DNA from: Ceratobasidium sp. AG-K
Lineage: Eukaryota > Basidiomycota > Agaricomycetes > Cantharellales > Ceratobasidiaceae
NCBI GenBank assembly: GCA_037039685.1
Contig: JAWNGF010000001.1
Location: 1,054,001 to 1,118,000 of the forward strand
DNA length: 64,000 nt
Direction of reading: 5' to 3'
The notes below the pieces were generated by a model. It saw only the letters and a list, made by a program, of their open reading frames with translations, did not search any database and was not told where the DNA came from. The position numbers were made by a program, and so were the translations under genes. Below, one piece after another: positions 34,652 to 46,922 of the stretch. The stretch's first letter is position 1, and every line of letters begins with the position of its first letter.

Positions 34652-36215
34652 ATGGCACATCATCAGATGCATCGAACAAAGCCGCCTCCGGTCGAGATGG
34701 GACACCTTGCCAATCAAATCAGCGCCATGCCTGTCGCCCCTGCCGCCGAGTCCCAGAAGCGCGAGGTGAGCTTTCTCCCACTTGCGCTTTTCAAATGACA
34801 GCTGACTCGAAGCATAGATTGTTGCCAAGCTTAATGACCTCGCCGCCCAAATGAAGCACTGGGCAGCTCAGGTCGAGGGATTCGCTTCGCATTTGAACAC
34901 CTTGTCGGTCCACGCTTCGTCTCAAAAGTACTCCGGAGCTCCGTCGCCCAATGACCCGCAGTATTCACGTGGCGCTCCTCATTCGGTGAATGGTCAATAT
35001 GCCAGCTATGGGAGCCCTAGCACTCAGCATTATGGTGGCTCTCCGCAGTACCAGTTTCAGGTGCAGCAACCATACTCTCAGCCTGGTCGGCCACAGTCGG
35101 CAAATGCTGAATATGCAATCAAGGCTCCTAATAGCGCGACCCCAGAGGAAGGTGAAAAACAAGGCAAACGACGCCGCCGCACCGACTCGACGCGGCGCAA
35201 AAAGGACCCGCTTGCGCCCAAGCGTCCCCCGTCCGCATATATTTTGTACCAAAACGACGTGCGTAAGCAGATGCAGGACAAGTACCCTGACGTGCCATAC
35301 ACGGAAGTCCTGGGCAAGATTTCCGAGTCGTGGCAGACGCTCGAGGAGAGTAAGAAAAAGGTGCGCACAACCAAATGTTTTCCTAATTCGGTGCTGACCT
35401 TTTGTTTGTAGGTGTACCTGGATATGGTCGAACGCGATAAGGCCCGATACGAAGATGAGAAGTTACGCTATAACTCTGGGCAGGAGGTTCCATTGAAACC
35501 TACACCGAGACGGCCGCTTGCGGCTCTCCGAGCTCCTTCCGATCCTGACGTGGATGCCGAGGCAGAAGGTGAACCAGAACCTGAACCCGAAGATGCCGAA
35601 GAAGATCTTGAAGGGCCTGAACAAGAAGAGCACGGAGAGCCAGATGCGAAGCGGTCAAGGCTGGAGGGTGGGCCACATCCGAGCTCCGAGGCTCCGAACT
35701 ACCATGGGTACCCGGGGGTGCAGCGCCAGACGCCAGTGTCGGGCACTCTGCCGCCCCAGCAGTCTCCTCAGTACCCTCCCCAATCTGCTCAACAACTGCA
35801 GTATACTCAACATGTAACACCTTATTCGAATACTCAAGCGCGTCTCCCACCTCCATCTCCACATGCGCAAGCGCCTCGCGCCTCTCCTCACCTTGCGCAT
35901 CTCTCTCCCCAAGTTTCCCACGCTAGTCCTCAAGCAAGGCATATCTCACCCCAGTCGACGCATTTGTCTCCCCAAGCAGCGCACGCTTCGCCCCAACCCC
36001 GGGCGTCTCCCGCCGCTGGCTCTCCGCACGTCTCCCATGCCTCTCCTCAGCCTCATCACATGGGAATTTCACCTCAACTGGCTCACGTTCCCTCACCCAT
36101 CAACGTTCTTCAAATGCCTCACTTGACACAAATTCCTCAGTCTGCGGCCTTGTCGCAAGTCTCCCAACACCCCCCTCAACCCGCAATGGGGATGAATGGC
36201 CCGCCTCACAACTAA
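34652..36215 (+). CDS. HMG-box DNA-binding protein
   Basis: Three exons (34652-34765, 34818-35360, 35412-36215) encode 486 residues. A short N-terminal helix (IVAKLNDLAAQMKHWAAQVE) is followed by a Tyr/Ser/Gln-rich segment, a basic nuclear signal (KQGKRRRRTDSTRRKKD) and one HMG box at about residues 168-235. The box reads DPLAPKRPPSAYILYQNDVR, then KYPDVPYTEVLGKISESWQT and DMVERDKARYEDEKLRY. An acidic stretch (EPEPEPEDAEEDLEGPEQEE) follows, then a long low-complexity tail with a dozen or so SPQ motifs spaced by His/Ala/Leu. A single sequence-nonspecific HMG box with an acidic tail recalls NHP6/HMGB architectural factors, but the protein is far longer. The SPQ repeats are candidate proline-directed kinase sites. 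Confidence 0.9.
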
Positions 36216-36661
36216 TCCAGCGATCCATTGGCTCAACGGTGGATCTCTGACAAAGCATATATATCCTACTTTATTGCTGTTTATTCGAGCTAAAGGACGG
36301 GTTTGAAAGTGTTTATTTTTGTTCGTTTGTACGCGGTAACCTAATCGTGCTGTACTCCACTCCGATGTTGTTGTATGGTTATTATACATGTGTTCCCAAT
36401 TCTGAGCTAATAATGCTAGCGAATGAGTGCCTCAGCCAAGTTCGAACGTGACTTCTAGAAGGGCGATGGCTGTGAGGCTGCGCGTGTGGCTGTGGGCTTA
36501 CATATCCATAATTAGATGAAATCCCAAGGTGTATAAATACATCGCTGGCGTGTACACGACCACTACATCCTACTTGCCACCACACTCTGTGAGTCACACG
36601 TATTCATCCGGCTTGAAATCGTGCTAATCGTAACATTGGGCGGGTTGAACGTTAGCATATA
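36216..36661. other. Intergenic region with the WW-gene promoter
   Basis: Holds the HMG gene 3' UTR and the promoter of the WW-domain gene, including the TATA box at 36532. No gene is seen. Confidence 0.4.
36532..36539 (+). promoter_or_regulatory. TATA box of the WW-domain gene
   Basis: TATAAATA lies 123 bases before the ATG at 36662, with an intron probably in the 5' UTR (a GTGAGT donor near 36590 and a TTAGCATATA end near 36655). Confidence 0.55.
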
Positions 36662-37863
36662 ATGAGCGCCCCCGATCGTAACCCCGATACACGACCTCTA
36701 CCTCCTGGTTTTATCACTCAATTCGACAAGAAGTGAGTGTTGACGCTGCTATCTCTCGCTATAATGCTGACGATTTGACCTGATTTGCAGCTATAATGCA
36801 TGGTACGCCAAATCCCTTTGTCCGTTGGGTTGATCCTCATTATCGCACAGGTTCTATGTAGACACCAAAGCTAATCCACCCGCACCTCAATGGACTCACC
36901 CTGCGGACTCGCAACCGCCGCCGCCTCCGCCTGCTCCGTCGTTTGCACCCCCAAGTGGACCACCTCCTGGAAACCGTGACAACGCACCACCGTTCCCTCA
37001 GACGCCCGGATTCCCTCAAAGCGACTCCCCTTACCCTCCACAAAGCAATTCCCCCTACCCGCCGCAGAGCAATTCCCCCTACCCGCCGCAGAGCAATTCG
37101 CCTTATCCATCACAAAGCAACTCTCCTTACCCACCGAACACTGGCCCGTATCCCCAAAGCGGATCGCCTTATCCACCCCAGAACAATCCGTACTCTCAAC
37201 CGAACAACGGGCCTTATCCGCCTAGTAACGGGCCGTACGGAGGAACTCCGGTCGGCGATACTCGGGGTTCGTGGAATTCCGGCGGTGGAAGTGGAGGTCG
37301 GAGGATTCGGAGGCGCTGCTTCCATGTTACAGAGCGCAGCGTCCTCCAAGGGGGGAGGAGCAGCTGGGTTGTTGGGCAAGCTGATGGGAGGTGGAAAGCA
37401 CGGTAGTAGCAGTGGTGGGCACAGTGGTGGGCCCGCTGGCATGCTGGGTGGCATGCTGGGTGGGCATTCGGGTGGGCATTCGAGCGCGCCCGGTAAGTGG
37501 AAGTAGCTGGCCAAATGCAATCGGTTGTTGACAATTGGTGATAGGCTACGGAGGCGGGTATGCTGGGGGGTACGGTGGAGGATATGCAGCACAGAAACCT
37601 GCCAAGAAGAGTAAGCAGTGAATTGTCATCGAAATACGTCTATTGACCATTAATTGCCACATTAGGCGGCGGCATGGGAGCTGGAGGCATGATGTTGGCT
37701 GGAGGTGCCGGTTTGCTCGGCGGTGCTCTGCTCGCGGACGCCGTTATGGATAATGACTACCAGGAAGGCTACGAGGATGGTGAGTTTTGCTGCAGTCCTG
37801 CCCTATAGTTCAATATTAACAACCCGACTTATAGGGTTTGACGCAGGCGGAGGCGACTGGTAG
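36662..37863 (+). CDS. WW-domain protein with PYPPQSNS repeats and glycine zipper
   Basis: Exon 1 (36662-36732) ends in LPPGFITQFDKN; a 12-base micro-exon (about 36791-36802) supplies YNA and most of a Trp codon; the next exon continues WFYVDTKANPPAPQWTHP. Together they form one complete WW domain with both tryptophans and the Pro of the third strand. A Pro/Tyr/Asn-rich region with four 24-base repeats follows, then a Gly/Ser/His-rich region (AAGLLGKLMGGGKHGS). A glycine-zipper segment (MGAGGMMLAGGAGLLGGALL) could enter a membrane or oligomerise; the end is DAGGGDW at TAG 37861-37863. Near 37262-37300 the frame changes: either a 37-base intron (GTTCGT...GGAG) or a one-base error. Such PYxP repeats are themselves possible WW ligands, so the protein may self-associate. 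Function unknown. Confidence 0.85.
37026..37121 (+). repeat. Four 24-base in-frame coding repeats
   Basis: Units of 24 bases encode SPYPPQSN four times, followed by diverged units. Units 2 and 3 are identical, which marks recent slippage; units 1 and 4 differ at third positions. Confidence 0.85.
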
Positions 37864-38294
37864 CCGCAGGATATGTGTGCTAGTATGACCGTGCGATAGT
37901 CTTGTAATATTGTCCTTCAACTTGAATGTCTTGGTTCAACCCCGCATAAGACTAGTAAGGCACACAAATGAGATCATTAAGCGCTGCCGATCTTCGTGCG
38001 GCCATCAGCAAGTCCAAAGTCATGTGACTTGGCGCGTCTGGCTTTCATTGGAACGCCCGCTGTCCTATTTTAGGCCGTTTCGAGTAATATATTCATAAAG
38101 GCGGGTTGAAGATGTAAAAATACAACTCTTCGTCCCATACAAGACACATTCCAGCCCAGGTGGGGCTCGCATTTACGACCTCCGGAGACACAGCCACTGA
38201 CGCGTATCCACTTGAAAATCGCGTCGATCGCGACTTTGGCGCCACAATCAGGTCTCACTTTCTCCACCACCACCCCTCGAAAAAAAGCGAAAAA
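37864..38294. other. Intergenic region before RAD16
   Basis: Contains the 3' UTR of the WW gene and the RAD16 promoter. The sequence just before the ATG is an A-run (AAAAAAGCGAAAAA). No coding exon was found. Confidence 0.35.
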
Positions 38295-41200
38295 ATGCCC
38301 CCCAAGAGGCGAAGCACCGCTAGCTCCAAGGCCTCTACGCCTACTCTGTCTCGCAGTACCCGTAGCAATCGCTCTGCGTCGTCCAAGTCAACCCCCGCCA
38401 CCAGCATCGCACCGAGTTCCGAAGAGGATACCAAGTCTGGCAAGAAGCGCAGAAGGGGAGACGAAGTTGATAGCGATGCGCTGGACGATTCCGAGTCCGA
38501 GGCCCCCAAGAGTCGTAAAAAACGTGCCACTGCTGGCAAGGTCGTTGTGGAGCTCCCGGCGTCTCAGGAGACCGTTGTCCCCAAGAGAAAAGCACCCAAG
38601 GTGAGCTCCTCGGCTTGAGTAATTAAGGCTTGGACTGAAAATCTTGTACAGACACCTGGTCCGTCGCGCGCTGTGCGCCCGCCTGTCAAGTCCCGAGTGT
38701 CGGGCGTTTCCACCCCTGCCGTGACCGAGGACGAAGAAATTCCGGCGACCGACGGCGAGGATGCACTCAAGTTTGACGAAAACAAGAGCGAGTCGGAAGA
38801 CGAGAGTGGTTCCGAGTTTGAAGGCTCCGAGGAAGAAGTCGTGAACGATTCGAGCGAGGACGTTCCTCTCGCTTCCAAACTCAAGCCTAACCGCCGCGCC
38901 TCTCGGAGCCGAGCCAAGTCCATGGACAGCGACGATCTCGACGGTGACGATGACGAAAATGCGAGCGAGGATGAAGAGATTATGCTCGAAGCTGCTATTC
39001 ATGCTTCCCTTACTAACGCTCCCGACGAAGATGAGAATGGCGCTGGACCGTCATCGTCTCGTCAAAAGGCGGGAAGCGCGAGGAGCAAGGCCGCGGCGTT
39101 GCGAGCCGCCGCCGCCGAACGCCGACTGGGTATCAAGACTTCCGAACCCGAGCCGGAGACGATCGAACTCGACAGTGACGAAGAGAGCTACGCCTCGAGT
39201 GGGGAAGACGAGGAACCCGCTCCTAAGAAGAAAGGCGCCAAGAAGGGGACGATGACGTTGAGTCAATTGCGGGCCGAGAGGCGAGCGGCCAAAGCTGCTG
39301 CCAAGGCTGAGGGTGCGCCTCTTGCTGCCGCGATTAGGAAGAAGCGCAAAGAGTTGGGACGCAAACTGACTCAGGTATGATTCTTGATCTATCTTGAGTT
39401 ATTGCTTTACTTACGAGTTGTTCAGGCCGAGCGAACCAACGTCGCCCTGCTATTTCACCATCCCGAGCTTGAAGATGTTTGGGGTAACCTCGAGAAGACT
39501 ATCAAGCCCATTAATCCTGAGAAAGCCGCCCAGCCTGAAGGCCTCAAAGTCACGTTGCTCCCGTTTCAGCAGGAAAGTCTGTTCTGGATGCGCAAGCAGG
39601 AGAAAGGGCCTTGGAGTGGTGGGATGTTGGCTGTGAGTACATGCCTCGCTTCAACGGATATTTTACTGAACGCGATTCCAGGACGAAATGGGAATGGGCA
39701 AGACCATCCAAACTCTTGCTCTCTTTGTTAGTGATCGTCTGAAACCGAATTTGGTTGTTGCGTAAGTACCTGACCTCTAGCCCTCGTCCTGCCTGTTTCT
39801 CAAACATTTCGTTCCCAGTCCAACTGTTGCGCTTATGCAATGGAAAAATGAAATTGAAGCCCACACCGAGGGCTTCAAGGTCTACTTGTTCCACGGTGGT
39901 TCGCGCGAAAAGAGCACCAAGGAGCTTTCCAAGTACGATGTCGTGTTGACTACGTATGCCGTACTCGAGTCGTCGTTCCGCAAGCAAGTTTCAGGATTCA
40001 AACGTAAAGGCGAGATTGTCAAGGAAAAGAGTCCCCTGCATGCGGTAAAATGGCGGCGAATTGTCGTACGTACCTCAGTCGCTTTTCAGATTTGGTTGAT
40101 GACGATTGCTGGTAATAGCTGGATGAGGCACATAACATCAAGGAGCGCTCGACGAATACGGCCAAGGGTGCTTTCGAGCTCAAGAGCGATTTCAAATGGT
40201 GCTTGTCCGGCACGCCTTTGCAGAATCGTGTGGGAGAGTTGTACAGCCTGGTCCGGTGAGTACGGCGCACTGAAATGGCGCTTATGTACTGATTGAACTT
40301 CTAGGTTCATTGGCGGCGATCCATTCTCGTACTATTTCTGCAAGCGTTGCCCGTGTAAATCGTTGCACTGGGCGTTCTCGGACAAGAAGGGTTGTGATGG
40401 TAAGCTTGTTTCCTGAAGAGTAGGGTGTGTGTTGACGACGTGTAGATTGTGGACATTCGCCGATGAACCATACCTGTTTCTGGAACACGGAGATTTTGAC
40501 ACCGATCCAAAAGGTAAGCAGCTCGATTAGGGTATTCTAGTGACCTTTACTCATGGGGGCTATCGTAGAACGGAATGTCTGGGCCTGGAGCCATAGCATT
40601 CAAGAAGCTCCGTATTTTGCTTGACCGGATGATGCTTCGTCGTACCAAGGTACGTTACTTAACCCCCGGAATTACGCATCTGGTATATTGACTTGGGCAT
40701 TTTAGGTTGAGCGTGCGGACGACTTGGGCCTGCCTCCTCGGACAGTCATTGTTCGTCGTGATTACTTCAGCCCAGAGGAGAAAGAGCTTTATTTGTCGCT
40801 GTTCAGCGATGCTAAGCGACAGTTTTCGTGAGTAGCGTGGTGCTATTTTTGTCGAGTAGATACTGAGCTATTTATAGGACCTACGTCGATTCTGGCACAG
40901 TGCTGAATAGTAAGTGAATTGGCGAAGTTCAGTGTTTAACTTGGCTAACGGAAATGGTCGTAGACTACAGCAATATTTTCTCTTTGTGCGTTTCAATCGC
41001 TGGCCGCACGAGTCTATGATACTAACGACTGAATAGGTTGACTCGGATGCGCCAAATGGCTTGCCATGTAAGTGCGCCTCTAGAAGACCCATTCGATTGT
41101 TGACTTGGCTGCTTCAGCCCGACTTGGTGCTCAAGAGCAAGCGTAATGTTGACCTTTCTGGACATATTACCGAAGCAATGGTTTGCCGTCTCTGTAATGA

Positions 41201-42443
41201 TATTGCCGAAGATGCGATTCAGTCACGGTGCAAGCATACATTCGATAGAGAGTGTATCAAGCAGTACTTGAATACTGCTGTTGAGCAACAGGTGTGTGCC
41301 TAGTCTTTACCGCATTCATCTCGCTCAATCAAGTATAGCCTGCTTGCCCGGTCTGTCACATTCCCATTTCGATCGACCTCGATGGGCCCGCGCTTGAGCA
41401 AGACGAGGAAGCTACTTCTCGGGCCCGCCAAGGCATTCTGGGCCGCCTGGATGTGGATACCTGGCGATCTTCGTCCAAGATCGAAGCCCTGATTGAGGAA
41501 CTCGACACGCTTCGGCGCCAAGACGCGACGATCAAGTCCATTGTTTTCTCGCAGTTTGTGAACTTCTTGGATTTGATTGCGTTTAGATTACAGCGAGCTG
41601 GATTTTTGGTGAGTATTTGGGGTTGGCTCGAGTGCGGGGCTAATATCGAGGACAGATTTGTCGACTGGAAGGTAGCATGAGCCCCGAAGCCAGGAATAAC
41701 ACGATTCAGCATTTCAGTTAGTGAATTCACGCAGACCGCGATTCCTCGGGCATCTGACTGGGCCTGCAGTGAATAATGTCGAAGTGACCGTGTTCTTGGT
41801 ATCACTGAAAGCAGGTGGTGTTGCTTTGAACTTGACAGAGGTCGGTCCGCACGTTTGATTCCTGTGCATCAAACTCATCGATTCCAGGCCTCGCGCGTGT
41901 ATCTGATGGACAGCTGGTGGAATCCGGCCGTTGAGTATCGTAAGATTGCTCGCTTAGGTTCTAGTTACCGGTACTGAATTTCTATTTTTGCAGAGGCGAT
42001 GGACCGCATACATCGACTTGGGCAAAAGCGCCCAGTGCAAGCGATCAAGCTTGTCGTTGAGGACAGCATCGAGAGCCGTATCGTACAGGTGAGTATGGTT
42101 CAGTGTTTGCTCAACGCAGCAACAGGACCAAAGCGTGGTACCAAAAAGAGTGGGAGCTGACAGGCTATTCGTACAGCTCCAAGAGAAGAAGTCGGCGATG
42201 GTTGATGCGACTGTACGTACCAGCCCACGCTGTACCTATGCGTTGACTAACTTGTGTGCAGCTGTCTGCGGACGATAATGCTATTGGGAGGTTGACCCCC
42301 GAAGACGTAAGTCATCGATTTGTTTCAGTATGCGTGGAGTCCTAATGCGTTTGGTTACTAGTTGGGCTTCTTGTTTAGGGTAAGCTTGCTGAACTGCGGT
42401 CCGATTGGTGATTCGTTTACCGATTCCCATTGTTCAGCTTTGA
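38295..42443 (+). CDS. RAD16: SNF2-family repair ATPase Rad16
   Basis: Rad16, with Rad7, drives global-genome nucleotide-excision repair of untranscribed DNA. The N-terminal 340 or so residues are basic then acidic ([28 protein letters not shown]), as expected for a chromatin ATPase. The helicase follows: [16 protein letters not shown], Walker [32 protein letters not shown], Walker [40 protein letters not shown] Rad16-specific Cys-rich insert ([25 protein letters not shown]) and a RING finger ([20 protein letters not shown]... CPVCHIPI) lie between the two lobes. Lobe 2 has [49 protein letters not shown] and [16 protein letters not shown]. It ends LTPEDLGFLFRL. About 20 exons, several under 40 bases (one of 22 near 40964-40985, one of 18 near 42362). 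All catalytic motifs are intact. Confidence 0.96.
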
Positions 42444-42937
42444 GAAAATGTAACGGATTGGGATTGGTTCTTGGGTTGCGGTGTTTTAGTTACCATAAAC
42501 AAATGTATTATTTGTATATAGCATTATTGTTTTCGCAAGCGTTTCCAGACAACCGAGAGCGAAAGTCTGTCGTCAAATGGCCGCTGACTAATACTATTTG
42601 TGCTTTATTTGGCGGTCCGGGCTCATGATGCACCAACCGTAGCTTGGCCACCACCTCGAACCGCTCGTCCGACTCCCACGAACATTCTCCCTGTCAACGT
42701 CGGCTTGTTCGTTGGCAGAGAGAAAATCGAATTGTTGTTTCTGGAATCGTGGTCGTGGGGCATTGCTTTGTAGTTGACACGTCCGAGTGTGGGCACAAGA
42801 AAAAGGCAAATAAAATACATCCGTTGTCGTCTATATTGTGTCCGAGTGCTAAAATAAACCATTTTCACTGCGTGTGGTGCAGGTGTTGCAAGGCAAACCA
42901 CGCGTCAGTGGTAGATCGCATCGGGATTGAAGCAACG
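42444..42937. other. Intergenic region, RAD16 to PNUTS-like gene
   Basis: Holds the RAD16 3' UTR and the next promoter. The frame of the PNUTS-like start is open upstream to about 42644 but has no family features before the ATG at 42938, so I do not extend the gene. No other feature is seen. Confidence 0.35.
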
Positions 42938-45900
42938 ATGGACGTCAAAGACGAAGGTCCCAGCAAGATTCAAGACTTTCACTTCCAGCAGTGGTTTGGA
43001 GCGGACCCCGGGATGTTGTTGCCGACGGAACCCCAGGACCAACTGCAGCCCGCTGACACGGACGACCATGCTGACGAAATGTGGAACGACCCTCCCGACT
43101 TGTTTGATTCCGGCCAACCACCAGACCACAGCCAGCAGACGGACCGGTTTGGTCAGTCCGGAAAAGCTGCTATTTTTTCTGCTAATATTTTCATTTTAGC
43201 CGCATCACATTCAACGCAAGCGGTATCCCATTACAGTCCACCGCATTCCGTCACTCCACAGCCTGTTGTCCCCCACCTACGGCATCTCCGCACCCTCCGC
43301 CGTCGTCTGCGCCTGTTGCGCCCATGCAGGTTTATTCGATGGTGCCGGCGACAAACGGCAGTTCCAACGGGCACCAACAAATGAACCCGACACAGCCAAC
43401 ATACTACTCGAATGGGACAACTTATCCAACACCTATGACCCAATATCCCATGACCACAAACCACACTGTACCTGCCGCGCCCAATGGCTCCAATTACGCC
43501 CAGCCATACATGGCCTATGGCACTGGAGTTCCTCAACAGGCCTGGCAGCCAAATGGTGGAATGGTCTATGCCGCAAACGGCCAGTCGTCCCGCTCCGTTC
43601 CGGAGTCACCTGTCGACACCATGTTGGTCAACTCGGCGGCTTCTCCACCTCCGCCTCAGACGACCCCGATCATGTACGCCCATCCGCAGTACAACACCTC
43701 TTCGCCGGGAGCCTCGACATCCCACACACCGCAGCCTCAGCATCAGCCGTATGCGTATACTTGGACCTCTGAGCAACTTCGGGCAGTCCAACAGCAGCAG
43801 CAACAGCAAGCGCTCCAGCAACCGATGCCCCGCTCAATACCCGCCCAAAACCAGCCACAACCTTATCGGGAAAACGTAGTCGCCGTGCCTCAACCTCAGC
43901 TAATTCAGCACCCGCGCATCCAACAGGCCCACAACGCCAGTCCGATGCCGAATATGTCCCCGACAATGATGCACATGTCGGGTTCACCCGGTCCGTATGC
44001 TTCGCCATACACCGATATGTTTGGATCGCCCGCGCCGTACACGCACGCCCACTCTCCGGGCAATCCCGCCGCGATCAATCCTCAGGCGCTCTCACAGCCC
44101 CGGTTGTCGAGCAGCCACAGGTGCAACAACCGATGGTCAATACGGTCCATCTTTATAAGCCGTATATGCAACCCCAAATGATGGACGCGGCGCCAGCTCA
44201 GACCGCGAGAAAACTAATAGATGTTTTGACTGCAGAAGAAACACCTCCTACAGATCCTCAGACCCGACTGTGGCTGTTGACTCGGTGAGCAAGGCCCAAA
44301 CTCGAAGCGCGGCCAAGGTTTGATAAAAGTTATAGAATCCGCGACGGGGCGGGCAAAGAGTTCTTCAAGACGTGGGCAACCGACACGGATGGCATGTTGC
44401 TCATCAAAGAGTGGTTGCGCGTCGCGACGCCCTCAAAAGACGGGAAACCAGAGGGCGGAATCGACCCGTCGGAATGGCACGACACCATCATGCCGCTTCT
44501 GCAGGTGGGAACCCATTTGGCAGCCATCGTGGGCACGCTTCTCATTCGGTTTCTCAGGTCATTGATCGGCTCCCCCTGGGCATCAACCAATTGCGAAAGT
44601 CAAAGATTGGGTCCAACATCCTGAAGCTTGCGAAAAACTCGCCAAACGGAGGTAAGCTTTCTACCTTGTCGCCCTCTCCAGCCCCGAGCGTTTGTGCAAA
44701 AGCGCCACTTGCAAAGTCGATATACTTGCCATATGTTGTTTTGAAGCGACACGAGGCACGAGGCTGTCTTAACCTAGTTCCCTGGGTTGCTGCGGCTTCA
44801 TGCGTTATCATCATCCTTGAATTAAAAATTAAAAATTCCATGTATCTAACAATTGCGTTGGATTTTCTTTTGTTGCACGTTGCGGCACGAAACAGCCATT
44901 CGAGATTTGGCGTCAAGCCTCGAAAATCGTTATCGGACTCTGATGGAAACGCACCAGGCGGCAGACGACGCAAAGTCTGCGGCAGGAAAGCGCACAGAGG
45001 GTGGGTCACGCCATTTTAAATTTCCGATTGGCCATTGCAACTGACTGGAACACCTTTGTCATCTTATTTTATAGCCGACATCCGGGGAGTCAAACGTAAA
45101 TCAGAGGGACCGTCGGTAAAGACGGCTGCTCCCGCAAAGCGGGCAACGCCTCCCACGACCCCAGTTCCGTCGCCCGCGGCCGCTGCTGCTGCACGCCTGC
45201 TCGCCGCCAAAAAAGAAAAAGAAAAAGAGCGGGCAGCGGGTGGGGCGGTGACCAAAGAGACCAAGTCTGACTCGTCGTTCTTTACCGATACCAAACCCAA
45301 GATTGCACCGCCCAAGCGTGTGCTACCGAGCTTTACAAAAAAGACTGCGCCTCCGTCGGGCTCGGATGTCGCTCAACCGTCGAGCCGGAATACGTTTGAA
45401 GAGGCCCTCGCGCACATGGGCGTCAAGCCCAAGGCGGGCACTCCCACGGCGCCGAGTGCCCCCGAGGCGATGGAGGGCGTCACGCGTACGCAGGATCAGA
45501 GCAAGAAACGCAAGCGGGTGACGTTCAAGCCCGAGGAACACCTCGTCGAGGTTCGATGGATCGAGAAGGCCATCTACGACGACGATACAGACGCGGTAAG
45601 CGCCAAATGCGGACTGTGGCGTACGCTGTTATTGATTCATTGGGTTTGTTGTGTAGTTTGGCGCTCATCACAGTTTACGCGATCTGGATCGAGATGAGGG
45701 TGCTGCGATGCATAAACACTTGCTGTTTGAGGAAGTGGTTGATTGGAGTGAACCGATGGGTATGTACTTGTTGAATAGTAGCTGGCTGGTTCTCACGATA
45801 GTCTAGTGCTTGCGTTGCCCGATTCCCAATTACCCGAGCGAGGTCAGCAGAGCGAGGAAGCCCACACCCAGGCAGAGCGAGAAAAGACGGCGCTCCTCGC

Positions 45901-46549
45901 GCACTATCAACCCGGCGCGATCCCGCCATGGCCGACAGAAATTCCGCCGCCGGTGGTAGACGATACGCAGACAAAGGTTATGCTGGCCGGAGAAGACATT
46001 GACTCGCTTTCTGAAAAGCCTGCGTCTGTCGCCGAGTTACTCGCAAAGATAAATACCCCGGCGCCAGGTCCTACTGCTCCGCCGCTGGGTCTGGAGCAGC
46101 CTACTACTACGCCCATGTTTGAAAGTCTAAAAGACCTCGGGATTGATCCGAGCACGTTTACACAAATGCTTCAGCAACATAACATTGCTCCGGTGATTCC
46201 GCCGCCTGAACCGGCCCCACCGTCGCAGCCTCGACATGGGCCTGAATGGGGAGGAGACAGGGACGGAGGGTCTGGGTATGATAATGGTTCGTCTTCATAC
46301 TATGACGACCATAGCCACCGGTCTCGATTCGAGGACCGGGGCCGTGGCTATGGTCGGCCGCCTCGTGGTGGACGTGGAGGAGGTAGACCCAATAACGATC
46401 GTGGTCAAAAAGTCTGCTATTTCTACCCACTCGGAAAGTGAGTCTCGTCCAATCCCGATAGGGCAAATCCTCGTCGTGCGTGCTGACGGTTGTTTGTCCT
46501 TGTTAGGTGCAAATACGGTGACCAATGCCACAATCTTCATGTCAAATGA
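42938..46549 (+). CDS. PNUTS/Ppn1-like PP1 regulatory subunit
   Basis: The domain order matches PNUTS (PPP1R10), which targets protein phosphatase 1 to RNA polymerase II and the cleavage/polyadenylation machinery. A Pro/Gln/Ser-rich N-terminus is followed by a TFIIS N-terminal (LW) domain (DPQTRLWLLTRIRDG, LLIKEWLRVATPSKDG, LPLGINQLRKSKIGSNILKL, DLASSLENRYRTLMETH), an Ala/Lys-rich linker, and the PP1-docking motif RVTF in KKRKRVTFKPEEHLVEVRWI. An Arg/Gly-rich segment leads to one C-terminal CCCH zinc finger (CYFYPLGKCKYGDQCHNLH). The zinc finger is split by the last intron. Near 44100 the frame changes; either a 97-base intron with a weak GTCCGT donor, or one C missing from a run of four. The intron near 44651-44895 is unusually long for this window. 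Confidence 0.85.
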
Positions 46550-46922
46550 CCTGGTGTCTTTTTATCTTTCGTTTTCCTTCTCTCTTGCAACTTGGCATCT
46601 TTCCACTCGTCTTCATATCAATTTTACTCTCATACAACTTATGTATTTTGATTCCATCCAGTACTTCCGTATAGTAGATCCCAATCATGTGACCCCACAC
46701 ACGTTCTTCCTGCTTCGCGTGTGGCTCTAGATATCGACCACATGTGCTCTGCTTCTCTGTCCGCCAGCCTTCGGTCAGCGTGGAGCACCGTGAAAGAAGT
46801 CAAGATATCATACATTCCTCAGGTACTTTCTCATTTCCGCGTCGGCAATTCTGCAAATTTGGGCCGGCCAACGCCCGTATTTAACCCAAGGTGCATTGCG
46901 CCCCTCATGACCCAGTTCCACC
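46550..46922. other. Intergenic region before the RNase T2 gene
   Basis: 3' UTR of the PNUTS-like gene and promoter of the secreted RNase. Pyrimidine-rich between 46550 and 46640. No gene is seen. Confidence 0.35.

Noticed and set aside
37026..37121. Tandem 24-base units considered as a CRISPR-like or minisatellite array
   Set aside because: The units are contiguous, in frame and coding, without spacers; this is a protein repeat.
42644..42937. An N-terminal extension of the PNUTS-like protein by about 98 residues
   Set aside because: The frame is open, but the residues are Cys/His-rich without family resemblance, and the region must hold a promoter; the ATG at 42938 begins an acidic stretch typical of a real start.
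44554..45009. A 151-codon minus-strand open frame with a hydrophobic stretch
   Set aside because: It spans the long intron and two exons of the PNUTS-like gene; the plus-strand exons are clearly the coding ones.
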